Positions 54,528 to 63,037 of a DNA stretch of 64,000 nt are shown here, one piece after another. The notes under the pieces are model-generated. The model was not told the DNA's origin. It made no database searches and saw only the letters and a list, made by a program, of their open reading frames with translations. This stretch comes from Couchioplanes caeruleus (GTDB taxonomy: Bacteria; Actinomycetota; Actinomycetes; Mycobacteriales; Micromonosporaceae), in the NCBI RefSeq assembly GCF_003751945.1, contig NZ_RJKL01000001.1:4402001-4466000 (forward strand), in the 5' to 3' direction. Position 1 is the stretch's first letter. Each line of letters begins with the position of its first letter. The position numbers were made by a program, and so were the translations under genes.

Positions 54528-55031
54528 ATGACACCTGTCGCTGTGCGTTCGTACCGGCCGAGCGACCACAGTGCCGGCCGGCGCCTGTGGGCGGAATTGA
54601 CGGCTCAGCACAACCAGATGTACGGCGATCCGTCCGATGACGGCGGAGCCGGCTTCGAGGAGTACCTGACCCGCCTTGACCTCGGCGGTCTCTGGGTCGC
54701 CGACCACGCCGACGACGGGGTGATCGGCCTGGTGGGCCTCATCATCCGGGGGCGCGCGGGTGAGGTCGAACCGGTGGTGGTGACCTCCTCGCACCGGCAC
54801 AAAGGCGTCGGCCGCAAGCTGCTGCGGCATGTTGCGCAGGAAGCCAAGAAGCGCAACATGCAGGCTCTGACGATTTCCCCTTCCTCCCGCAACGTGGACG
54901 CCATCCGCAGCCTGCATGCGGCCGGCTACGACGTCGTGTCCTCGATCGAGTTGACGATGGATCTCGATCGCCATCCACACGACTGGCAGCAGGAAGGCCT
55001 GGAGCTGCACGAACTTCAATTCCGCTCCTAA
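54528..55031 (+). CDS. GNAT-family N-acetyltransferase
   Basis: A 167-residue acetyltransferase. The acetyl-CoA loop reads VVTSSHRHKGVGRKLLRHV (near 86), and the final ARG-like motif (RNVDAIRSLHAAGYDVV) is typical. N-terminal residues YRPSDHSAGRRLW fit the beta-1/alpha-1 start. The substrate is unknown. The ATG at 54528 has GGAGTC about 11 nt upstream. Confidence 0.88.
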   Translation: MTPVAVRSYRPSDHSAGRRLWAELTAQHNQMYGDPSDDGGAGFEEYLTRLDLGGLWVADHADDGVIGLVGLIIRGRAGEVEPVVVTSSHRHKGVGRKLLRHVAQEAKKRNMQALTISPSSRNVDAIRSLHAAGYDVVSSIELTMDLDRHPHDWQQEGLELHELQFRS

Positions 55032-55115
55032 GTCTCGACGGGCGGGAAGCGAGCCGCGCCGGCGGTGCTTCCGACGGATCGGCAGCATGGCATGCGAGCC
55101 GATCCGTCGTCCCGG

Positions 55116-55141
55116 TTATCCACAGCGCAGGGTTGTCCACA
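55116..55141 (+). promoter_or_regulatory. Pair of DnaA boxes upstream of the DUF4192 gene
   Basis: TTATCCACA (55116-55124) and TTGTCCACA (55133-55141) are perfect consensus boxes in direct orientation, 17 bp apart start to start and 54 bp before the start codon. Confidence 0.7.
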
Positions 55142-55194
55142 GGCTGCGGCTTCTGGCACGCGGCCCTCGGCCGTTCTCGGCCAATCTGCTCGCC

Positions 55195-56955
55195 ATGACG
55201 AAGCTGAAAGTGCGCACCCCCGCCGATCTGATCGCGGCGGTGCCGTTCCTGATCGGGTTTCATCCGGCGGACAGCCTGGTCGTCGCCGCGGTGACGGGTG
55301 CCAAGCTCGCGTTCGCGGCCCGCATCGACCTGCCGGAGCCCGGCGTTCCCGACCTCGAGGCCCAGGCGCGGGTCCTGCACCTCGCCTCGCTCATCGTCGA
55401 GCAGTGGCCCGAAGCCATAGCCCTCATCGGGTACGGCGACAGCGACCGCGTCACACCATCGCTCCTCCACTTGTCCCAAGCTCTGACGAGCGCGGGCCTG
55501 CACATCATCGACGAGTTCCGTGTGGCCGACGGCCGTTACTGGTCGTACCGGTGCACCAAGCAGACCTGCTGTCCCGAGGACGGAAGGCCATGCGATCCGC
55601 CGGACAGCGTGGTGGCGGCGGAGGCGACCTTCGCGGGAGCGGTCGCCTTGCCCAGCCGCAAGGATCTGGAAGCACAGCTCGCGCCGGTGACCGGACCGGA
55701 TCGCGAGGCCATGGATTCGGCGGACGAGCGAGCGCTGTCCCGGCTGCTCGACCTTCTTCCGCAGGCGCCGCTGCCGGACGACGGCGGGCTTCCGCAGGCG
55801 CCGCTGCCGCACGACGGCGGGACGGTGCTCTCGGCCGAGGAACGATGCCGGTCCGAGCGTCTGATCCTGCGGGCTGGCCGGACGGCGGTGCGTTCCGCGG
55901 AGCGGCGCTACCGCTCGGGTGGTCGGCTGTCTGACGACGAGGTGGCCTGGCTCGGCTATCTGCTTACCTCGATTCCGGTGCGCGACTATGCCTGGATCCG
56001 CAGCGGCACGGACGGCTGGCAGATTGCCCTCTGGTCGGACGTAGTACGCCGGGTCGCCCCTCAGCGGGTTCCGGCGCCGGCATCGCTGCTCGCCTTCATC
56101 GCGTGGCGCGCCAGCCGAGGCGCCCTGGCCGCCATCGCGGTGGAGCGTGCCCGGGAGGCCGACCCGCACTACGCGCTGGCCGAGACGATGAATGCCACGC
56201 TGTACGCGGCTGTCCCACCTTCAGCAGTAGCCGGCTGGCCGACTCCGACGGGCAGGCCCGCGCCGAAGGAGCCTGGTTACGCCTGCGCCGAGGAGGAAGG
56301 CCACCTTGCCGAGTCGGGTGACAGTCGTCCCAGCCATAACGAGCACGAGGCGGTCGCGAACGAGCACGAGGGGGTCGCGAACGAGCACGAGGCGGCTGCG
56401 AACGAGCACGAGGGGGTCGCGAACGAGCACGAGACGCCCCCGCACGCCCGGGCGCATGAAGCAGGCAGTGGTGAGCCCGACCGACCGCCGAAGCCGACTA
56501 GCGTCGCGACAGTTGCGACGGTGAGCCCTAGCGATCCGGCAATCCGGACGACGGAGCAGCTCGACGAGGTAGACCACGGGACGCTACCGACCGAGGCAGT
56601 TCAGAGGACATCGCCAGGGGCCGAGGCGGACCAGAAGGCGTTGCGAGGGGGCGAGGCCGAGCAGGGGACGCCGTCAGGGGCCGAGCCCGGGCAGGGGACG
56701 CCGTCAGGGGCCGAGGCCGAGCAGAGGACGCCGTCAGGGGGCAAGGCAAATCAGAGGATGGAGTCGGATAGAGGCGGGGCGGGTGCGGAGGGCGAGATGG
56801 CTGGACCCAGCTTTCGCGAGCCAGACTTCACCCCGCGTAAGACAAGGACAGTCCGCACCGAGGCGAGGTCATGCGGCCGACCGGCATGGACGGCCGGCCA
56901 CAGGACCACCTCTGGCGGCACGGCTGGACGTCGTACCGTTCGCCGCCGGCGATGA
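55195..56955 (+). CDS. DUF4192 protein with repeat-rich tail
   Basis: A 586-residue protein. Residues 1-350 match the actinobacterial DUF4192 domain (DLIAAVPFLIGFHPADSLVV near the start; WSYRCTKQTCCPEDGRP near 117 with three cysteines; a final ALAETMNATL). The function of this family is unknown. The C-terminal 230 residues are disordered and contain four 7-residue NEHEGVA repeats and five 10-residue TPSGAEAEQR-type repeats, ending in a basic tail. The start at 55195 has no clear ribosome binding site. DnaA boxes lie directly upstream. Confidence 0.88.
   Translation: MTKLKVRTPADLIAAVPFLIGFHPADSLVVAAVTGAKLAFAARIDLPEPGVPDLEAQARVLHLASLIVEQWPEAIALIGYGDSDRVTPSLLHLSQALTSAGLHIIDEFRVADGRYWSYRCTKQTCCPEDGRPCDPPDSVVAAEATFAGAVALPSRKDLEAQLAPVTGPDREAMDSADERALSRLLDLLPQAPLPDDGGLPQAPLPHDGGTVLSAEERCRSERLILRAGRTAVRSAERRYRSGGRLSDDEVAWLGYLLTSIPVRDYAWIRSGTDGWQIALWSDVVRRVAPQRVPAPASLLAFIAWRASRGALAAIAVERAREADPHYALAETMNATLYAAVPPSAVAGWPTPTGRPAPKEPGYACAEEEGHLAESGDSRPSHNEHEAVANEHEGVANEHEAAANEHEGVANEHETPPHARAHEAGSGEPDRPPKPTSVATVATVSPSDPAIRTTEQLDEVDHGTLPTEAVQRTSPGAEADQKALRGGEAEQGTPSGAEPGQGTPSGAEAEQRTPSGGKANQRMESDRGGAGAEGEMAGPSFREPDFTPRKTRTVRTEARSCGRPAWTAGHRTTSGGTAGRRTVRRRR
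56338..56436. repeat. 21-bp in-frame tandem repeat (NEHEGVA)
   Basis: Four full and one partial copy of a 21-bp unit beginning AACGAGCACGAG encode NEHE(A/G)(V/A)A in the DUF4192 tail. The copies are nearly identical, suggesting recent expansion. Confidence 0.95.
56608..56757. repeat. 30-bp in-frame tandem repeat (TPSGAEAEQR)
   Basis: Five imperfect 30-bp units encode ten-residue repeats of the type TPSGAEAEQR in the same disordered tail. Confidence 0.9.
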
Positions 56956-57164
56956 GGCTGTCGAGGCCGTCCGGCTCAGAGTCGCCCGGTCTCCTGCCGT
57001 TCCGTGCCGACAGCGCGCGATGTGGGGTCGGCTCAGTCTTGCCTCAGCGCGTCGGCCCGGTCGGCGTGGACGTCCCCGGTCGGGACGACCGGGTTCCGGA
57101 GCTTGCGGCCGTGGATCTCTGGACCGCGTGACTTGGATGAAGGCGGGCCGCAGACTCAGCGGAC

Positions 57165-57992
57165 TCAGGCGGTTACCCGGTGCGAGCCCGCGTAGACGTT
57201 CATCGACCTGCCTCGGAGGAAGCCGACGAGGGTCATTCCTGCCTCGTCCGCCAACTCCGCCGCAAGAGTGCTGGGCGCGGAGACCGCCGCGAGCACCGGG
57301 ATTCCCGCCATCCAGGCCTTCTGGGTCAGTTCGAAGCTTGCCCGTCCCGACACGAGCAGTACGTGTCCGGACAGCGGCAGGCGGTCCTCGCGCAGCGCCC
57401 ATCCGATGACCTTGTCGACCGCGTTGTGCCGTCCGACGTCCTCGCGGAGCACTGCCAGCTCCCCGTTCGCGTCGAAAAGGCCGGCCGCGTGTAGTCCGCC
57501 CGTACGGTCGAATGTCCGCTGAGCGGCGCGCAGCTTGCCGGGAAGCTCGCTCAGGGTCCGCGCGGCGACGGACACCTCGTCGGCGCTCACATCGAAACGC
57601 GACCGGGTGCGGACGGCGTCGATGCCGGCCTTTCCGCACACGCCGCACGAACTGGTCGTGTAGAAACCGCGGCTCGGATCCGTCACCGGCGGCGGAACGT
57701 GATCGCCCAGCACGACGTCGACCACGTTGTAGGTGTTCGGCGCGTCGGTGCCCGCGCATAGCTGAGCGGTGACGACGTCGGAGGGGATCTGGATGATGCC
57801 CTCGCTGAGCAGGAATCCCATTGCGAGGTCGATGTCCTGGCCAGGCGTGCGCATGGTGACGGCGAGCGGCTTCCTGCGCAGCCGGATCTCCAGCGGCTCC
57901 TCGGCGGCGAGGTCGTCGGGCCGCCGACTCGGTCCCCCGGGCGCGTCCAGGTCGATCTTCGTCACGGGTCGCCGGTTCGTCGTCCGCGCCAT
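57165..57992 (-). CDS. fdhD: Sulfur carrier protein FdhD
   Basis: FdhD passes sulfur from a cysteine desulfurase to the bis-MGD cofactor of formate dehydrogenase. The 275-residue protein has the TSSCGVCGK motif (near 115) with the two functional cysteines and the [14 protein letters not shown] signature (near 187). The ATG at 57992 has a TAGGCT hexamer 6 nt upstream. No formate dehydrogenase is in the window, but mobA lies 650 bp away, consistent with bis-MGD synthesis. Confidence 0.95.
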   Translation of the reverse strand: MARTTNRRPVTKIDLDAPGGPSRRPDDLAAEEPLEIRLRRKPLAVTMRTPGQDIDLAMGFLLSEGIIQIPSDVVTAQLCAGTDAPNTYNVVDVVLGDHVPPPVTDPSRGFYTTSSCGVCGKAGIDAVRTRSRFDVSADEVSVAARTLSELPGKLRAAQRTFDRTGGLHAAGLFDANGELAVLREDVGRHNAVDKVIGWALREDRLPLSGHVLLVSGRASFELTQKAWMAGIPVLAAVSAPSTLAAELADEAGMTLVGFLRGRSMNVYAGSHRVTA

Positions 57993-57998
57993 GCCGCC

Positions 57999-58004
57999 AG
58001 CCTA
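57999..58004 (-). promoter_or_regulatory. -10 element of fdhD
   Basis: On the minus strand TAGGCT stands 6 nt before the ATG at 57992, in the same arrangement as the other leaderless genes. Confidence 0.55.
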
Positions 58005-58076
58005 GGGTCTCCCCTGCCGCATCGATCGCCGCGGCAAGGCCTGGGCCCAACAGCCTGCGATGCCGCCCACCTCATC

Positions 58077-58285
58077 GACCTACGACGCGATCGATTCGTC
58101 GGTCTGCGGCGTGCCGGGTTGGGCTGACTGCTGCGGCGTGACGGGTGCGCTCGCCCCTGCGGCCTGACGGGTGCCGCTGGCTTCTGTGGCGTGAGAGGTT
58201 CGGCTGACGCCTGCCGCGTGACGGATTCCGCCGGCCTACAACGCGACGGATCCGTCGACCGGCGGTGCGACGGGTTCCGTCTCGG
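58077..58285. repeat. Degenerate 27-bp tandem repeats between fdhD and mobA
   Basis: Six or seven units of about 27 bp begin with variants of CTGCGGCGTGACGGGT at 58104, 58131, 58157, 58184 and 58211, with more decayed units on both sides and a related stray copy at 58355-58372. The whole 650-bp gap (57993-58642) shows no convincing gene. Confidence 0.75.
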
Positions 58286-58630
58286 CGTGCGGTGCGGGCG
58301 CGGCCCGATCCGCCGCCGCGTTCGGCGCGTAACGGCCCGCCGTGCATGCGTGGTCTGTCGGTCTGCGGCGTGGCCGGGCTCGGCGGACGGCCTCCGGCGA
58401 GTCCGGCCCGGGCGGGTCGGGCGGCGCTCTTCGACGACTCGTCCGGCCTCGACTCGCGATTCCGGCAGCTCGAACGCCACCCGGTGCGGAGGCCACAGCG
58501 CCGTCATCGATGGCTGATCAGGGAGAAAGGCCGCGAACTGCTCCGGATTTCCGGTCGCTGACGAAGTCGATCCGCACGCCTTCTCCGGGTTGTCGGGCTC
58601 CGCGCGGTCACGCTCGCGGGCTCGGCGGGA

Positions 58631-58636
58631 TACGGT
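58631..58636 (+). promoter_or_regulatory. -10 element of mobA
   Basis: TACGGT ends 6 nt before the GTG at 58643, supporting that start and a leaderless mRNA. Confidence 0.55.
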
Positions 58637-58642
58637 ACGTAC

Positions 58643-59242
58643 GTGGGGGGATTCGCGGCGGTGGTGCTGGCCGGCGGTGCGGCGCGTCGGATGGGTGGGG
58701 CGGACAAGGCTGCCATCCCGGTGGCCGGGCAGTCGATGCTGACTCGTGTGCTTGCCGCGGTGCATGACGCCGATCCTCAGGTCGTGGTCGGCCGGGTGCC
58801 TCCTGACCTGCCCGTCGAGGTGGCCTCCACGAGTGAGGAGCCCCGAGGCGGTGGGCCCGTGGCGGCCACGGCGGCAGGGCTGGCGCTCGTGCCGCGGGAC
58901 GTCAGTTTCACCGCGTTGCTCGCCGCCGACTTGCCGTTGCTGACCGGTGAGGCGATCGACGTGCTGCGACTCACCGTCGAGTCCGCGCCGCTGGAGGGTG
59001 CGGTCTACCGGGACGCGGAGGGCCGACGGCAGGCGTTGTGCGGAGTGTGGCGTACGAACGCGCTGCGGGACGCCGTCAGCAAGCTCGCCGAGGAGCGTGG
59101 GGGTCTGCACGGTGCCTCGATGCACGCGCTGCTGGAGCATCTCCGCTTCATCGAGGTTTCCTGGCGGCGGCCTGGCCCGCCGCCCTGGTTCGACTGCGAC
59201 ACCGATGACGACCTGCGGACCGCCGAGGAGTGGGTCCGGTGA
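58643..59242 (+). CDS. mobA: Molybdenum cofactor guanylyltransferase MobA
   Basis: MobA attaches GMP to molybdopterin to form the guanine dinucleotide cofactor. The 199-residue protein has the nucleotidyltransferase loop LAGGAARRMGGADK (near 9) and the metal-binding AADLPLL (near 93), and ends with the usual FDCDTDDDL motif (near 183). The GTG at 58643 is set by the -10 element. Confidence 0.93.
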   Translation: MGGFAAVVLAGGAARRMGGADKAAIPVAGQSMLTRVLAAVHDADPQVVVGRVPPDLPVEVASTSEEPRGGGPVAATAAGLALVPRDVSFTALLAADLPLLTGEAIDVLRLTVESAPLEGAVYRDAEGRRQALCGVWRTNALRDAVSKLAEERGGLHGASMHALLEHLRFIEVSWRRPGPPPWFDCDTDDDLRTAEEWVR

Positions 59243-59345
59243 ACGTTGCTCCGCGGCACGAACGATGCCGAGGAAGACATCTGTTGAATGCTTTCCGTGG
59301 CACCGGCGATGGCGATGGCCTGCGGACCGGCGGGGTGCGGCTCCG

Positions 59346-59612
59346 ATGAACGTCCTCGACGAGTGGATCAAGGCGGCGGTGGCGGAGCTGGGTCTGAGCG
59401 CTGCCGATGTGGCGCCGGCAACGGATCAGGGCTCATCCGCGACGGCGCTGGTGCTGGACCTGGCTCGGGACGTCGCCCACAACGTCGTGCGCCCTGGTGC
59501 GCCGATCTCGGCCTACCTGATGGGACTCGCCGTGGGCCGCGGCGCCGACCCCGCCGACGTCGCCGCCCGCCTGAGCGAACTGGCCAAGAATTGGCCCCCC
59601 AACGATCGGTGA
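59346..59612 (+). CDS. DUF6457 small protein
   Basis: An 88-residue helical protein of the actinobacterial DUF6457 family, typically found next to mobA or moeA, as here (103 bp after mobA). A role in molybdenum-cofactor use is an inference from that pairing. Residues ISAYLMGLAVGRGA (near 54) form the most conserved stretch. The ATG at 59346 has CGGCTCCG upstream and no strong ribosome binding site. Confidence 0.85.
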   Translation: MNVLDEWIKAAVAELGLSAADVAPATDQGSSATALVLDLARDVAHNVVRPGAPISAYLMGLAVGRGADPADVAARLSELAKNWPPNDR

Positions 59613-59659
59613 AGGATGGGAGGCGAGCTCCGAAACCGCTCAGAGAAGAGGCTTCGAGA

Positions 59660-59815
59660 CGGCGCCGGTGAAGCGGCAGGCGGCGAAAAGCGCCAGGCCG
59701 CAGAGGGTGAAATGCCAGGCGGCGAGGCTGAAGCGCCATGCGGTGGCCCTGAAGCGCGAGCCGGTGACAGTCCGGCGGGCAGTCAAGCGCGAGCCGGCAA
59801 CCATGAAGCCCCGGT
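59660..59815. repeat. Degenerate 21-bp tandem repeats
   Basis: Units of about 21 bp beginning with AAGCGCCAGGC-type sequence occur at 59689, 59710, 59731 and 59752, with looser copies on either side. They fill the gap between DUF6457 and the next gene. A 76-codon frame (59616-59846) crosses them but has no other support. Confidence 0.65.
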
Positions 59816-59922
59816 CGGCGCCAAACCCAGCGCCGAACGGCTGTGAAAGACGGGTCGGGAATGAGACGCGGCCGTGGGGCGGTCCGGCGGCTCGATAGGG
59901 TGACGGGGCGGAGGTGACGATC

Positions 59923-61014
59923 ATGACGGCGGAGAACACTCCTGATCAGCCCGAGGGCGTCCTGCTCGACGAGCCGACCACGGCCGATCTGCGGGCCAAG
60001 GTGACCGAGGCGTGGCGGGAATTCGCCGCGGCGCTCGCCGTGCTGCTGCCTACCCTCAGCGCGGGCGCACATGTCGACCTCACCCTCGATCCCACCGCGT
60101 CCGGCACCGGCACCGCCGTGTACTCGGTGAGTATCCGGGTGCTGCCCGACGACGTCATCGAGGCGCTCGCGGTCGGAAACGCCGCTCTGCCCGAGGGGTT
60201 CCGGATGGATCGCTCGTCGGTCGCCGACCTGGTGGCGCTGGGCTGGTCGCCGCCGGGGGTGCTGGCCGGTTCGGGTGACTCGTTCGGGCTGCGTACCACC
60301 ACCGATGCCGCCAAGCAGTTGGCCACGATCGTTTCGCGGACGCTGCGTGACGTGTACGGCGCCCCGCACCCGGCGTTCCTGGTCTACCTCGTGCACGACG
60401 AGGAGGAGGAGCCGATCGAGACGGCGCCGCTGGCCACCGCCCGGCATGAGCCGTCGATCGACGAGGAGCTCAGCCTCGACGACCTCGACGAGGACGGCGT
60501 GCTCTCCGAGGCGCTGGCCAACGCCGCCGACGAGGTCGTCCCGCTCGAGGAGCGGGTCCGTACGGTGGTCGCGACCATGTCCAAGACCACCGTCGACCAG
60601 CTCCAGGTCGACACCGACGGCGACATCGGCATCCGGGCCGGCTCGGCGATGGTGTTCGTCCGGGTACGGGACAACCCGCCGCTGGTCGACGTCTTCTCGC
60701 CGATCCTGACCGAGGTCGAGCCGACCGAGCAGCTTTACGTGAAGCTGTCCGAGCTCACCAATCGCATGCCGATCGGCCGGCTCTACTGCGCGCAGGACAC
60801 CGTCTGGGCCTCGATCCCCGTCTTCGGCCGTAACTTTCAGGCCACCCACCTGATGCTGGCCGTCCAGGTCATGACCGGCCTCGCCGACGAGCTCGACGAC
60901 CGGCTGCACGGCGAGTTCGGCGGCAAGCGCTTCTTCGGCGAGGGCGACAAGCCCGCCCCGGCGAAGTCCGCCCCCGCCGACGGCGACGACCACCGCACGG
61001 GGATGTACCTCTAA
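59923..61014 (+). CDS. YbjN-like (TY-Chap) chaperone-domain protein
   Basis: A 363-residue acidic protein with two alpha/beta domains. The C-terminal one (about 195-345) has the fold pattern of YbjN and type III secretion chaperones (VRVRDNPPLVDVFSPIL; then YVKLSELTNRMPIGRLYC; VWASIPVFGRNF), as in the TY-Chap group proposed as peptide-binding chaperones. An acidic linker (about 160-190) separates the domains. The ATG at 59923 is chosen because GGAGGT lies 8 nt upstream; a GTG at 59914 overlaps it. Confidence 0.8.
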   Translation: MTAENTPDQPEGVLLDEPTTADLRAKVTEAWREFAAALAVLLPTLSAGAHVDLTLDPTASGTGTAVYSVSIRVLPDDVIEALAVGNAALPEGFRMDRSSVADLVALGWSPPGVLAGSGDSFGLRTTTDAAKQLATIVSRTLRDVYGAPHPAFLVYLVHDEEEEPIETAPLATARHEPSIDEELSLDDLDEDGVLSEALANAADEVVPLEERVRTVVATMSKTTVDQLQVDTDGDIGIRAGSAMVFVRVRDNPPLVDVFSPILTEVEPTEQLYVKLSELTNRMPIGRLYCAQDTVWASIPVFGRNFQATHLMLAVQVMTGLADELDDRLHGEFGGKRFFGEGDKPAPAKSAPADGDDHRTGMYL

Positions 61015-61087
61015 ACCGACGACCGAAGGCCCCCGATCAAAGCCCCCGCGAAGGCCGCCGACCAAAGGCCAGGACCGACGGCGGGCC

Positions 61088-61139
61088 CAGATGGCGGGTC
61101 CAGATGGCGGGTCCAGACAGCGGGTCCAGACAGCGGGCC
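61088..61139. repeat. 13-bp tandem repeat at a gene 3' end
   Basis: Four tandem 13-bp units (CAGATGGCGGGTC twice, CAGACAGCGGGTC, CAGACAGCGGGCC) end at the stop codon of the beta-propeller gene. Confidence 0.9.
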
Positions 61140-63001
61140 TAGACGGCCGGCAGCCAGGCGAGCTTCTCCATCGTGGACAGCCGTGACGCCTGAAGGCCGC
61201 CGTCGGAGAGCGTCCACAGCGTGTCCCCGATCACCAGCGAGCGGCGGACCATCGCCTGCCGCAGCGTCGCGATCTCCCGTACGCCGGTGTCGCTGACCCG
61301 CAACGCCAGCGCGCCGCCGGTGCCCCCGCCGCCGTCGAACGAGACCGAGGACACGGGTACGACGAGCAGGTTCGTCGCCGGCCACCAGAGCAGCGCGTGC
61401 GGGTCCCATTCCGCCTCGGAGTGGCCTCCGGCGATGTGGTGCTGCGCGAGCCGTCGCGGCTCGGCCGGGTCGGAGACGTCGAAGAGCGAGACCTGGGTGC
61501 CCTGGATGCGGCCGTCGGTGTCGGCCTCCTGCCCGACGCCGATGAGCCTGCCGTCGCCGGCCGGCTGGAGATGTGCCGAGTACCCCGTGATCTTCAGTTC
61601 GCCGGTGACTTTCGGCTTGGCAGGATCGCCGAGGTCCAGGCTGTAGAGCGGGTCCGTCTGGCGGAACGTCACGACGTAGCCGCGCGGGCCGATGAAGCGT
61701 ACGGAGTAGATCCGCTCGCCCTTGCCGAGGCCGTCCACCATCCCGGTCTGCACCAGCTTGTCGTCGTCGACTCGCAGCACGCGTACGGCCGACTGTCCGG
61801 CCTGTTCGTTCGTGGTGGCCACGCGGAGGTGTCCGTCCCATTCGGACATCGCGTACTGATTGATCAGGAAGCCGGTGACGGTGCCGGCTCCCGCGTACAC
61901 GGGGGGTTGGTTGCCGTTGAGGGTGAAGCGATAGAGCTCGGTCTCCTGCCGGGCGGGCCTCCCGGCCCGGCCGCCGGCCCAGTTGAGCCGCCAGCGCTGG
62001 TCGCCGGCGAGGTAGAGGCTGCTCGCAGTGGCATAGACGGTGTCGCCGTCGGCGGCGACCGTGACCGCGTCGCCGCTGCCGAGGACGGGCTTGGTCAGGT
62101 CGAACGTCAGCACACTGAGCAGCGAGCCGCCGGAGTAGTCCGACGGCCGGCTGACCCGCCCGCAGTCCGTGGCGCCCTTCGACGTCGTGCCGCCGGTGGT
62201 GACTTCCCAGGACGGCAGCCAGGCCGCGACGGAGGCCCGGTCGATCACCTTCCGCTGGGCCTTGATCCGCTCGTCGTCGTCCCACGCGGCCGGCTGCTCC
62301 GGGAACGTGATGCGCGGGTTCGAGCGCAGGACGATGCGGGCGGTGCTGCCGGTGAGGCGGGCGTCGACCAGATTGCCCTCGGTCCGGTACCGGCTGACGA
62401 TCCGTGGTGGCCCGGAGATGTCGACGGAGATCAGCTCGGGCTTCGTAGCGGCTGGCATCATCCTGGAGTCGGGCGCATAGCCCATCCAGCCACCCGGGAC
62501 CAGGACGAGTGCCACGTCGCCGGCGAGGAGCAGTTCGAGCGGGCCGCCGCCTTGCCGCAGTTGCAGGTCCAGCTTGCCGGTTTGCGTACGGGTGGCCGCG
62601 TCCACCACGCGCAGGGCGCCCCGGTCGACCGTGACGATCCGGCGCCCGTCGGTCTTCACGATGTCCGGCTCGTCGGCGTCCCGTTCGTGGTTGTTCGTGC
62701 CCGAGTATTCCGGTGGGGCGCCCGGAGCCTTGGCGGCCACACCGGCGCTGTCGGCCATGGTCCGGGAGCCGAACGGCATCGTCTCGGGCATCGCGGCGGA
62801 ACCCGGCAGCCCGTACGGTCCGACGCTGGCCTTGGCCGCCCGCTTCAGATCCGCCTCGAGCTGTTCGCACGAGTCGAAGGCGACCAGCCGCATCGGCCCC
62901 GGTACGGGCGGCGGCGGAGTGGGAGGCGACGATTTCGCCGTGCATCCGCTGAGCGGGAGCGCGAGGGCGACGGCGGCACAGAGCAGTGAGCGGCGCGACA
63001 T
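61139..63001 (-). CDS. Lipoprotein with C-terminal beta-propeller domain
   Basis: A 620-residue exported lipoprotein. The signal peptide ends in the lipobox LSGC, with lipidated Cys20. The rest matches the bacterial beta-propeller domain family (PF09826-type): NNHERDADEPDIVKTDG near 102 opens the domain, and repeated blade strands such as VLVPGGW, LSVLTFDL and VSLFDVSDPAEPRRL follow. Members are secreted proteins of unknown function, sometimes peptidase-associated. The start at 63001 fits the signal peptide. Its 3' end touches a 13-bp tandem repeat. Confidence 0.9.
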   Translation of the reverse strand: MSRRSLLCAAVALALPLSGCTAKSSPPTPPPPVPGPMRLVAFDSCEQLEADLKRAAKASVGPYGLPGSAAMPETMPFGSRTMADSAGVAAKAPGAPPEYSGTNNHERDADEPDIVKTDGRRIVTVDRGALRVVDAATRTQTGKLDLQLRQGGGPLELLLAGDVALVLVPGGWMGYAPDSRMMPAATKPELISVDISGPPRIVSRYRTEGNLVDARLTGSTARIVLRSNPRITFPEQPAAWDDDERIKAQRKVIDRASVAAWLPSWEVTTGGTTSKGATDCGRVSRPSDYSGGSLLSVLTFDLTKPVLGSGDAVTVAADGDTVYATASSLYLAGDQRWRLNWAGGRAGRPARQETELYRFTLNGNQPPVYAGAGTVTGFLINQYAMSEWDGHLRVATTNEQAGQSAVRVLRVDDDKLVQTGMVDGLGKGERIYSVRFIGPRGYVVTFRQTDPLYSLDLGDPAKPKVTGELKITGYSAHLQPAGDGRLIGVGQEADTDGRIQGTQVSLFDVSDPAEPRRLAQHHIAGGHSEAEWDPHALLWWPATNLLVVPVSSVSFDGGGGTGGALALRVSDTGVREIATLRQAMVRRSLVIGDTLWTLSDGGLQASRLSTMEKLAWLPAV

Positions 63002-63037
63002 GGGGGTGGGACGCAGCGTGACCGTCCCGGGTTCCGG

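Noticed and set aside
58077..58285. CRISPR-like array between fdhD and mobA
   Set aside because: The units adjoin each other without unique spacers, the repeats are degenerate, and no cas genes are present.
59616..59846. 76-codon frame immediately after DUF6457
   Set aside because: It merely crosses the degenerate 21-bp repeats; composition is unlike neighbouring proteins and no ribosome binding site is clear.
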